Assembly: GCF_000835495.1 (NCBI RefSeq)
Contig: NW_015622545.1
Location: 2,372,777 to 2,436,776, forward strand
Direction: 5' to 3'
Length of the DNA stretch: 64,000 bases
Origin: Cladophialophora immunda
Taxonomy: Eukaryota > Ascomycota > Eurotiomycetes > Chaetothyriales > Herpotrichiellaceae
A program made the position numbers and the translations under genes. The notes under the pieces were generated by a model. It was not told where the DNA came from and searched no databases. It saw only the letters and a program-made list of their open reading frames with translations. This document shows positions 9,950 to 21,091 of this stretch, piece by piece. Numbering within the stretch: the stretch's first letter is position 1; each line of letters begins with the position of its first letter.

Positions 9950-12900
9950 TTAACGACCTCGCTTAAGTCTCCTAACTAGCTTCACTAGCCCTCCCGGAAT
10001 TATCAATTCTTCTTTATACCCTTTAAAGCCTCCGTAAAATTATCTAGCTATCTCGAATCTAATTCCTTCGAGCTTATATTCGCGAGAGCTAACGCCTACC
10101 TACTTTACTTTAGGTAGCGCTTGACCATCTAGTAGATCTTCAAAGAGATTAGGAAGCGATCTTCGATGTCGACCTAAACGGTAGATAACGTAGCCTATAA
10201 ACGCACCTTCTCGTAGGTATTAGCGTTGATAACCGTAAGAGCGTTCTTAACTACCTAAAGCCTATAGCTACTTTTATCTTATTAATAGTTAGATATTAAC
10301 TCAATATTTCGCGGCGGGATGCTGAAAATACGCTCCTTTAACTACCGAACGAAAATATCCAACGCCAGCTTACTACCGCTTAACTGACCGAATTAAGAGT
10401 TAATGATAGAGTACGACTATATTATCCTATCCGCTATGAAGATAAGCTAGTGGTTTCTAGTGCCTACTAAGTCATCGTTAACGATAATAAGTCGCCTAGA
10501 GAGATCATTAACGTCTCCCTAAGCCTTAAAATCTACTAGGTCGTTTACTTATCGGCATTAATTAATCCAAAAAAGAAACGCTAAACTTAAGATAATAGAG
10601 TACTTTATATAAGATTCTTTTCGAGAGACGGCGATCCCGGTATCGATAAAGGAACTACTAACCTATCCGTTACGACTAGGACTCTAGAGTACACTCTGAA
10701 GAGCCCCGTTTTAAGACGTCAGCGGTCTTATAGTCAGGATACCTAGGTAAGATCTAGTAACTCTAAGTCTTAAGTTCTTCCTCCTATCGCTTGATCAGTT
10801 ATATCAGGCTCTTCATCGGATCCTCGTATTAGGCCGCGATTCTTTCCAGTCCCTCCAGATGCATAGCGACTCCTTTTTCAGCTATATATAGATAGGCGGA
10901 CGCGTACCTCCCGGGCATATACCTAGTGAGAAGACTCAACGTATCGACCATCTTTTTGACGCCGTATTTATAGTATTTCTAAACGTCTTCGCGATTGACT
11001 AATAGCTCATTCTAGCCATAATTTATTTACTTAATATATTTTTAAATCAACTCCTATATAAATATAATAGGACTTCTAGAGTTCAGAATCAGATTCAGTA
11101 AGTTCTTAAGCGTATCGCTTCTAAGAGATTTTAGTGGAGGGACGGCACCGGAAGGGCTAGTAATACGTATTCCCTAACTCATAAGCTACTATCCTACCTT
11201 AATCCCGTAGAAAAGTCCCGAAATCTTTAGCTTCTTTACACTTAGGTTAAGGGAGATCGTCGAAGTTAGTGACTTAGGTCTAGGGGTTATTATCTATAGT
11301 CGTAGCCGCTTCGCTACGCTTAAGATATTGATTAGGTTAGCTTTCATTTAGTCTACTTATTCTATACTCCTAATAATAGAGCGTTCTTCTCCCGATTTTA
11401 TAAGTTATATTAAACTTCCTCGTATTATATCTACTAAGCTAAACCGTATTAGAAGAGATCCTTACTAAGGCCGCATAGGAATAGGGGCGACTAGCGGAGG
11501 AGTAGCCGGGAGGACCGGAGGGGGAGTTTAATCTTATTAAGTGATACGTATATTCTAGCGTCTTAAGGAAATATCGGAGGGGCCTATAAGTCCTACGAGA
11601 CTTTTGATCTATAACTATAGTAGGTTCCTAGTTTTAGAATAGGTAACTAGTTAGTGGGTTACTAGTGTCGAAGTATTTCTAGTATTCTATACTTACGTAT
11701 CGAGAGAGGCTATAGGTTCTAGCTTCCCTTCTAACGTAAGGAGATTAGTATAGTTCGCTAGAAGAACTCCCGTCTAGTATAAGTTATTCCTTTCTATAAA
11801 ACTATATTAAGTAAGTATCTCCCTCTATACTAGGAGGTTACGTTCCGCGCTCTAGATATCCAGATTAGGTAGGTTTCCGTCAAGGAGAGTTTAGATGTCA
11901 CCCGTAATTAGGTAGGCCGTAGTATTAAAGTATCTCCCCTCCTGAATTCTAGTAAGATAGGCGATCATCTCGTATAACGCGTTTTATAATAGAAGAAGGG
12001 GTAGTACGTCGTACTATATAGGGTATTTCCGGGCGAATTAATATTAATCCAAAAGGGTCATTATATCTCCCCCGTAGGGAATAATTAACTTATTAAAGAA
12101 GGCTTCGGAGGTCTATGTAGGGAGCTTTAAGAATCCGCCCTTTAGTATAGGGATACCCTTCTCTTTATATTTATAATTAAAGAGACTTATATTATTTACC
12201 CTACCGTATTCCGAAAGTAGTTTATTACGCACCTCTATCTAACGATTACGCCTCGTATCGAACTCCTTCTTTCCTTTTGATAAACTAGCGCACTTCTTAA
12301 AGGCTTCGTAGGCGTTAGGAAGGTCTTTAGTGAGGTTAAAGATACGTTAGGCTATAAAGTCGTGAATATCTCCTATCTATCGATATTTCACTTTAAGAGA
12401 GCCGTAAAAGTCCCTAACTTAATTAATATTATCCTAGTTTATAGCGGCTATTACGTCTTTAAGGGAGACTTCTTAGAGGTTATCGGGATATTTAACGGTG
12501 AGAATAGGCTAATTATTAACGATTTCAGTATTAAGTGCTTAGTATTAAGCGCTCTTACCGACCGTAGATATTAAAGTAGGGTTTAGATGGATTATTAGAG
12601 ATTTTAGTAGTAGTACCCTTAGATTCCTAGACATCTTACTAGTGAGCTTATAGACGCGTAGAGAGAGGAGTTTAGAAGGAAGGTTCTAATAGAAACGTCA
12701 AGTTAAGAGCGCGTTAAGTTATCTAAACGGTGAACTTAAAGGTAAACTTATATTAAGATCCCTAACCTACATCTTCTAGGGTTTTACTCAAAAGATAATA
12801 TTAAGAGTAGGTTGAGACGAGAGAACCCTAAATAACTCACGAGGGCGTAGGAGATAGGAGATTAGGTCGTAAGACTGTAGTAGGAAGGAAGGTTAGTTAA
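9950..12900 (-). pseudogene. Third ORF of the Gypsy element, about 1,000 codons, function unknown
   Basis: One minus-strand frame can be followed from about 12,900 to about 9,950. Its interruptions are mainly TAG/TAA codons that revert to CAG/CAA or TGG. One frame change occurs near 10,560-10,780. The decoded protein is rich in Leu, Ile, Asn, Lys, Arg and Gln and looks mainly helical. Recognisable stretches include YGVKKMVDTLSLLTRYMPGR (near 10,900-10,980) and FSIPPRNIELIS (near 10,300). I saw no zinc knuckle, protease, RT or integrase motif and no obvious membrane segment. It follows pol in the position env-like ORFs occupy in some Gypsy elements, on the same strand. I do not recognise the family. 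Confidence 0.55.
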
Positions 12901-13899
12901 AAGGTGAGAGATAGATACTTATACCTAACCATTTAGGCGTACGTACTCCCTAGCGTTTCTACGGTAGAACCTTCCTATTTCACGTTTCAGATTATCACCC
13001 TTCGAACTAATCCCGTACTAGACTCTAACTCCTAGTAATAGGGTTATCGTCGGTACTATCACTAGTATATGACGACCTCACTATCGCCTAGTAGTGACGC
13101 TTAAGACCGTTAAGTTATTACATCTATAACTAGTCTTTCTCCTTTCCTCCATATGTGAATCTTTAGCGTATTCACCTAGTCTATTAAGGTATTCTTTAGA
13201 GTCTCGCATTAGCCTTACCGTTAATAGTACTAGGTGCAGATAGCTATTTTTACTATCTTAGGCTTCGACTAATTAGCGTACTTCCTTTTTCTCTATATAG
13301 TATATAGGTAAATTCTGACCAATAAGAGTCCGCGCTAATTTCCTTAGTATTAACCTTAAACTTTCTTCTCTAGTATACCTTTTATCTTTATCTTTTAGTT
13401 CTTTCTTAGTCTAGTGAACTACGCCATTCCCTCCCTCCTTCTTTTTAATAGCGGAGTTCCGTAGCTATTGAGATTATAGAGCTAAGAGTGTTATAGTTCG
13501 CCCTCTTTTAGGAGTCTATTAGAGAGGAAAAGATATTTCTAAGAAGTCCAGACTTAGCGGCTTTCACATTAGAGCGTTACCTCCCCTACCGCTTCGCGAT
13601 AGCTAAGCGTAGGGGTAGTAAAGAAACCTAAGCGGTTTATATTTTAAGAGATTCTCCGAAGACGGTTAGACCATTATATTCCCTCCGTATTTATTCGGTT
13701 ATTAGAGGAATTTTAACTACTATCGTTAAGGATAGCGGTATTATTATTCTATTTTAGAGTCTATAGCTACGGCGGGGGTAAGTCTCGTCTAGGTCTAAGG
13801 GGTGAGAGTCCTAATCTATAGTATCTCCTATCCCCGTAAGATATAGCGGATCTTATATCGCGGTTCTTTATAAGTTTTCGTTATCAGTAACCTCTCCTA

Positions 13900-16800
13900 G
13901 CGCTAAATCTTCCCCAGTTAGGAAGTCTACCGGCCTAGAATAGAATCTCTTTAAGCGATTAGTAGCGTAGGTACTTGTTAGACGAGTACTATTAAGTTCC
14001 GCTAACGTATATATACCCTTCTCTTAATTAGCTTCTATGATTCTGAACGGTCTGAACTATTAAAAGGCTAACTTCTTTTCTATAGATATATTTATTAACC
14101 CTACGGTATTGTAACTAAGTATAAGTATACCTACCTCAAATAGTTTAGGATATAAGCTATATCGTTTATCAAACTATTCCTTCCTAAGTCTTCGTATCCT
14201 ATTTAGGTAAGCTACCGCCTTTTCTAAGTCTTTATTCCGCCTTTTAAGGGCTTAAGCCCTTATAGTAATCAAATCCGTAATATTAATAACTTTATCCTAG
14301 TTTATAATATTCTAAGTCGTAATCTTAAGTTTAATCAGTAAAATTAGTCAGTCTAAGAATTCAATCTCGTATAGTATTATCCTAGTTCTAGCTTTAATAG
14401 TTATCTAGTCCGCCTAAAGGACGGTATAAAGGTGATTTATCTATATACCTCCTCTATTAGTTTAATATATTTTTAAAAGGGCATTTATGACACCTTTATG
14501 TCCTACCTCCACTTACCTGTTAGCCTAAGGGTAGTAAGTAGAGGTAATAACGCGTTTAATCCCATATCTTTCGGCAAGTTCTTTCACTTATCCCTTATTT
14601 TCTAGCCCACTGTCGTATACTAATTTCCTAAATAGTCTATAGTAATAGATGATCTCTTTATATAGGAACTTCGCCACTATCGCGCTATTAGCGGAGGTAA
14701 TACCTCTAGACTTAACCTAGCCGCTTATATTACTCCGGGCTTCTATAAGGTACCTTTTTCCTTACGATAATAGTATCAGGGTATAGTTAACGCTAATTTA
14801 TTCCTATCGTATATCGACCGACGTAGGAAACATCTTATTATATAGCCTCCTACTTTCCCGGAACTAGTATTCAGAGTAAGTCTTTATGAATACCTAGATA
14901 TCTTAATACTAACCTTCCTAGAAATAGCGATTAGATACCCTCTAATATATCGCCTTACGCCTAAAGTATCTAGAGTTATTATACATTAACTTAAGGATCC
15001 TCTTCCTTTCGGTACTACTATTAATAACTCGTTAACTCAGCTTATTTACTATTAGTTTTCTAAATAGATAACCTCCTTAGACGAAAAAGTATATAGAATT
15101 CTTCTATAAGCGTTTGAACTCTTCATTACTTATCCCCTATAGACATTACTAATCCTAGAGGTATTTCGTAAGCTACTTCGAACGTTCTGAGTATTTGTCT
15201 TTAAAGAGCTAGACTACGCGCGGTTCTCGTAGGTCTATAGTTCAATCTCTCGCGTGAATCACTACCGGCCTTACCATTACGAAGTCTCTTCTAGTAGTAG
15301 TCTATTTAATAGGCCGAAGGCTCTCACGTACAAAAAGTATTTAGGCTTCGATCTAATTATCGATATCCTCCTCCTCCTCAGCTTCCTTTAGGTCTTCTTT
15401 AGTCAGAGGACGTTAGGATAGTACGTTAGTAACTACATTCTTATTACTAGATATATATCGCACTTTAAAGTCAAATTTTCAGATCTATACTAACTACTGA
15501 TTCACTACTACCCCTAGGAGATCTATAGACTACTAGTTAAGCTACGCCGCGAGAGTCATTACGTCCGTCTCCACTACGAAGTAGACGGCGTATAACTACC
15601 GTTTAAACTTCTTTAAGGCCTTTAGAAGCCCTTAAGCTTCTCGTTTTAGGGTATCGTATTCTAGTTCAGCTTTAACTTAGATACCGCTCTCGTACCGAGT
15701 AGCTCTCCGTTTTTACGTTACCAGATCAATCTACATAATCACCACGCCCTATCCACGTCTACTAGCGTTAACCACTAGGATGATAAGACTAGCCCATTCC
15801 CTATAGTTAAGGCTCACTAAGGCTAGAGGAGAAGATAGCGTAAGTTTAAGAGCTTTCATACCCTAGTCTTAAACCTTAGTCTATTTCTAGAGTACGTTTT
15901 TCCTAAGCAATATGTATAGGGGCTCGACTAGTATTATAAAGTATAGAATCTAGATATAGTAATAGACATAAATCCTAAGGAACCTACAGAGTTCCGGCTA
16001 ATTAGTTAGGATCGGCTAGGTTAGGATTTTATAAGTCTTCGATTCTTGAGGATATTATCCGTCTCTATTATAGACGTACCTAACTACCTCTATTCCATTC
16101 ATATAGAGCTATAATTTCTAGCCTATAACCGTAGCTCCGGCTCTTTTAAGATCGAGTATTACCTTATTAAGGTTAATTAAGTGCTCTAATATAAAGAGAC
16201 GTATTCCTAGCGCTACTTCCTATTATTAATAATCTATCTTTAGGTCCTTTACCGTAATATCATCTAGAAACGGATAAGTATACTTTAGGATTTATTCCTA
16301 TAGAATATAGTTCATAATCCTTACGAACTATACTACTAAATTCATAGCCTCTTGAGATAAGGTTACGTATCGAACTAACCTAATTAGAGTCTAGATAGCC
16401 GTAAGGTCGCGACTCTCCTTTACGAGTTCTATTTAGTCATAATTGGAGAGCTAATCTAGTAGAGAAGTTATATATATCCCCGAGAACTCTTCCGCAAAGT
16501 CATCTAATAAAGGGAGTAGATTCGCATCCCTTATAGTAACTTAGTTAATATTTTAAGCGGCGATAACTAACTAATACTCCCCTAACTTCTTCTTCTTAAC
16601 TAGGAAGAACGGGTTTCTATATAAACTATAGCCGAACTTAAAGAGACGCTACTAGATCTTATCCTTAACTAGTTTAATTATAACCAGTTTAAGTACCTTA
16701 GGAACTAGAAAACTCTTCGCCTACTATGGGGTATAAGGAACGGTCTAAATAACCTACGGTAGTATAACTTCGTGTCGGACTCAACTGATTTTATTAACTT

Positions 16801-17900
16801 CCTATACTAATACTCCTTCTCAATTATATAGGATTTCTAGAAGGACTTCCTTCTCAGAGGGTATCAAATTAGGCCCGATTACTAGCTTTTCTAGACGTTC
16901 CGACGTTAAACGTTCTCTACGGGGGAAAGATACGAGTCTCGGCTTTATCTATTATAAAAATAGATATAGTTATCTATCGGAGGTAGCTTATTCCCTTAAG
17001 ATCGCCTATACTCTCTAGTCTAAAAGACTACTAGGCGTTGAACTATCTTACTAGTCTATATCTATAGGCTTCACTTTATCTACCTTTTTCTTATAGAGAG
17101 TATTAATTCAAGCCTCAAAAGGTCTTTCCACTCGATAATGTTCATAACGTTACTCATTCTCTAGATCCTATCTTAACGCCTCAGTATCTACTAGCCTTAA
17201 TAACCTCACGAACTAGCCGTTATCTTATATATCAAAAGGCCTAGCCTTGAATTATAAGTCCTAGAGGTCTTCGTTATCTAATTCGAAAGGCTCACCTACG
17301 GAGATTAGTTCGTTATTTTGGTCTACTCAGAAGTCAATAGCTAGAGTCCTAGGTTTCCTCTAAGCCCTTACAGATATAAGTATAGGCTTCTTTATCGTTC
17401 TATACTCACCTAGCCTTTTAAAGATATTAAGTGTGCGAGTTTAAACATCGTGGATATATCTCGATCTTTAGTAAGGTTAGGAGTAGTCTAGGTAACTATC
17501 TACACTCTCTTACTAATGTAGCTATCCGTCAACCTAATGATGTAAGTATCTTCATCCTTTTCCTAGACCGACCCTTACGCTACCTTCTGGAATAGTCTCC
17601 CTAAGATAAAACGGTAAGTTAGATCTATAGTATTCGTCACGTAGACGTTTATTAGGACCTTAACTCCGGCAATACTAATAACGAAGTCTTCAATTATACC
17701 TACGAACTTTTCTCAGTCTCCATTAAACCCTACGGCATTATGAATAAACTTAGCCTTCCGTAGATACTGAGATAGACTCATCTCTTCTACTAGAGTAAGG
17801 GTCATTAGGTTAATCTCTACTCTAGTATCTAGTAAGGAATCTTCGTATCTCCCTCTCATTTTGACCGGTAGGTAGGGACATCTACTATGATATAATCGCG
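13900..17900 (-). pseudogene. Pol of the nested Gypsy element (protease, RT, RNase H, integrase), RIP-damaged
   Basis: The protease box is visible near 17,816-17,835 as LLDTRVEINLM, where Arg replaces the catalytic-loop Gly (GGA to AGA). The RT catalytic box PFLDDI lies near 16,255-16,275, followed by TVKDLKIDY. Integrase and RNase H are placed by order between 15,500 and 13,900. Many TAG/TAA stops from Gln and Trp codons prevent function. Confidence 0.7.
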
Positions 17901-19490
17901 GTCAAATCAGACGGTCTACTAATGGATTTATTTATATAGTCCCAATCCTAGTAGTAGGCTCACCTTCTGCCTACGTAGGCCGTACGCCAATGCCTCTTAA
18001 GGTATAACCTTAATAGATCGGCTCCTACTTATTTTCGTCATAATGCTAATGTTTACGAGAGAACTACTCGTCTCGAACTTCCTTTATCGACAGTAAATCC
18101 CCCATTCGAATAGAGACTTCTTAGTTCAGTAGGTAGTTTACAATTCTACTAATGCCATTTAGATCTTATGACAAAGCCTTTTGGAGAGGTCTAGGTCCGG
18201 GCAGTCCGTACGTAACCTCTTTTACAGCCCAAGGGCATAATAATACCTAGCGAGGCTAGGAAGGCTCTAATAGATCTTCCATCACGGTATCCTAGGAGAG
18301 TAGGTTACGTAATCAGTCATCCTATACATTATATAGGGAAATTCCTAGCCTCTAATTAGTTAAGTTAATTAGTCCTAGCGAATCACCTACAATCCCATCA
18401 TATATAATCTCTCCAGTCAGTCTCGCTCTCCGCGTTACATATCGTCTCGGTCCCTCTATAGGCGGTTCATAAGCTCCAATCCAAGGGTGTTTTACCTACG
18501 CGTATCCACCTTATTAAGGGGCTAGGCGCTTTCCTAGAGTATTAATATGGGCTTCGCTCTAAGGCTGATTGATACGAATCCCCTTTAAGCCTACCGTATT
18601 TAGGGCTCGGGAATCATCCTCAGAGTCGTCTAGGGCAGCATAATCAGGTTTCGATCTGGCTATGCGGACGGCGTTCATCCTTACGCCTGGCGGTACTAGG
18701 TCAGCGTCTCTCGTACCGTACGGCCATCCGGACGCGATACCGGAATTCAGATCAATTTCCCTTACAATCTATTCTAGCCTTTCGACCTTTATCTCTTTAA
18801 TAGGGATCGATAGAGCGGGCGAAGGACAGTCTTAGCCTCTAAACTTCCTAAGGGCGATTTTATAGTCAGGATTAAGGTATAACGCTCTAGTAGCTTTCTA
18901 ATACACCTACTAAGAGTCTTCTCGCAATATATATCCCGGCTACTTATAAAGAAAGTAGTTAGCTCTAGAGTTACTTAAGTTTAAGCTTCGCCTACTTAAC
19001 TACCCGCCGTAATACTACGGTTTCTCTCCGAACCGAACTAAACAATCTTAAGCTAACTAACCACGCGAGAGCTAGATTACTTCTTAAGGCACCCCTTTTA
19101 GTACTTCAATCAGCCGACTTATGAATTCTAGAGTAATAACGTCTTATACCTAAACTAGTAGTATTAACGCTCCTATTAGACGAGTTAATTCTTCCACTAA
19201 TTAGTCACTATTTTTCAGGGTAGGTAGTCAATTTACTAAAGACAACGAAGTATTCCTATCTATCTTTATTATGTCCGCATAGTTATCCCGGTGGCGTTAC
19301 TCCTTAGGGTCTTCCTTTCGAGCGGTTGAAGGTCGAGTCTCCCTCTCATATACTAGCTCTTAGAATTCCTTATTAAGCACCTCTTATGTGAATTTCTTCG
19401 TCTCATTATCAGTATCCTATAGCTCCTTTACTTATTCCTAGTATTTCTGGAAGTTCGAATTCTCTAGTTTTCGATCCATTAAGTTTTATT
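17900..19490 (-). pseudogene. Gag of the nested Gypsy element
   Basis: A frame beginning MDRKLENSNFQKY (ATG near 19,480, minus strand) reads a charged, Glu/Lys/Arg-rich protein towards the protease at 17,830. That is the position and composition of Gag. It lies directly downstream of the 5' LTR and a leader of about 1.3 kb. RIP-type stops interrupt it, and I did not identify an intact CCHC knuckle. Confidence 0.5.
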
Positions 19491-20809
19491 TCTTCCGAAT
19501 CTTGTCTATATAGACCTTTAGTAATCCGGATAGAAGGAGCTAATAGTACGCATGATTTATCTTAGCTCCGGTCCGAATTAAGTGAGTTATAGCCTTACAG
19601 AATTGACGGAGATATAGTTCCAGACTCTAGGACTTTTCTCGCCAGTACTTCGTGAGTACCTAAAGGTATTAAATACTTAATATTCACTACGTTTTATCCC
19701 GGTCTTTATATTTATCTAAGACCTTCTCTTTAAACTTCTCCTAATCCATTATATCGAACTTAGCGAGCTCTTTATAATGCTCCTTCTCTATCTTTGACAT
19801 AAAGCGAATAGACCTACGGATACATTCTCCGCTTACCATTACTTAGTTATATTCGCATAGCTCTTCAAACTCCTTAAAGAAAGAAGTTACGTTCTTTCCA
19901 TTAAAATATGGAAGATTATCATTTCCATCTAAACTCTAGGGTATTTATCTTATCGATATTATAGAAGGAGGGACGTGTAGTGACTACACTATAGAATCCA
20001 GCGTTAATAGATCTTATGAGCTAACGCTTAACATTATCGGTAGTCCTAGCTTTCCTTTACCGTTCAAGCCTCCTACGGACGACATTTCGTTATTTTTGTA
20101 TTTTTATATACGTTTTTCAGTGTTTTTATCGGTTTTATTAGTTATATCTTCGTAACTTCTCTCCTCTCCTTCGTTAAGTCCCTTATCCTTCTCGTTCCTT
20201 ATCTCCACTAGTAATTTCTATCGACACTATAGCTCCACTTCCCGGCGATAGCGCTCTAACTTTGCCCGCCTCCATAAGCTTAGCCTTCCTATCCGTCGTC
20301 GCTATTCCTCAAACAGTTCTACATTTTATTAGCTTCCCCTGAGCTCCTTAGCCAGGGGTTTTCAGGGTCAAACGCTTTCCCCATCCCTCGAGGGATATAT
20401 CTCTTCCTCAGTTCTTCTATGCAATCCAAATAGTCATAAAGTCGTTAGTTTTCTACCCCACATAGTGATAGTAAACATACACAGCTAGTAGTTCTAAAGG
20501 GCACCCCAAGCAGCGGTCTCCATAAATAGCTAACGTAACCCGTCCTATACAGCGGGATAGACTTACTCAGCCAGTAATCCCTAAGGTATACCCTACGCAG
20601 CGGTTCTACATATATAGCCAGCGTTCTCCAGATTCAGTCAGGTAGGTAGGTAAGTAAGTAATTCTTCAGTTCCATTAGTCTAGTCGTTTATTATAGTTAT
20701 ATTATCGTTTCTTCTTCTTCAGTTTTGATCTTCTCCTACCGCTCGTAAAGAGACGCCTATGCGTAAGCATTTTTCCCATTAAGCATTAGGTTCTTGTCGG
20801 AGGCACTAA
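19491..20809 (-). other. Leader region of the nested Gypsy element
   Basis: The stretch lies between gag and the 5' LTR. It contains near-tandem imperfect blocks around 20,460-20,640 (ACCCYAYGCAGCGGTYYYCAT-like units repeated three times) and few RIP changes near 20,300-20,420. No standard TGG-starting tRNA primer site was seen next to the LTR edge at 20,809. No gene was recognised. Confidence 0.4.
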
Positions 20810-21087
20810 TGAACTGGGGCGAGGCTTCTAGCTATAGGCGCCAACTCGTACGGCGGTAGGTAATAGGCGCGTTCATATCTTATCAAGCAGTTGATTGATT
20901 GTCTTATTGTTTTTCTGTCTACCTAGGCGAATAACAAAAGAAAAGACTACTAAGCTAAAGTGGTACCCTCGAACTAACTAATCAGAGAGTGGCAACGTTT
21001 GCCTGTACAATGTACAGCCAAAAGTTGACCAATCACCTTACTCGCCCACCTTGCATCTCAGGTCCTCTCTAAACCTTTCCCATTACA
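20810..21087 (-). repeat. Right (5') LTR, 278 bp, lightly mutated
   Basis: It is the same length and ends as 9,648-9,925. It retains TTTGCCTGTACAATGTACAG followed by TTGACCAATC, a dyad-plus-tail motif shared with other elements in this island. It would contain the element promoter for minus-strand transcription. Confidence 0.92.
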
Positions 21088-21091
21088 CTAT
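21088..21091. repeat. Target-site duplication CTAT, right copy
   Basis: CTAT directly follows the CA end of the right LTR and matches 9,644-9,647. Confidence 0.7.

Larger units (their letters stand above)
9648..21087 (-). mobile_element. 11.4 kb Gypsy-type LTR retrotransposon nested inside Copia, with an extra 3' ORF
   Basis: Two 278-bp LTRs, TG...CA at both ends, bound an 10.9 kb interior and are flanked by CTAT duplications. All interior coding remnants read on the minus strand, so the right LTR is the 5' LTR. Order: gag (from about 19,490), protease (LLDT-box near 17,816-17,835), RT (PFLDDI near 16,255-16,275), then RNase H and integrase by position (about 15,500-13,900), then a long unidentified frame (12,900-9,950). 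A purine tract (ATAGGAGGGA on the minus strand, 9,926-9,935) sits directly before the 3' LTR. Typical fungal Gypsy elements are 5-8 kb, so this one is unusually long. RIP-type stops are scattered throughout. Confidence 0.9.

Noticed and set aside
12362..12574. 70-codon plus-strand ORF in the transposon island
   Set aside because: It is antisense to the long minus-strand third ORF of the Gypsy element, whose frame is coherent over kilobases; the plus frame is a shadow.
20460..20640. Possible CRISPR-like or satellite array
   Set aside because: Only three imperfect, unevenly spaced blocks inside a retroelement leader; no regular spacers, and CRISPR is not expected in a fungus.
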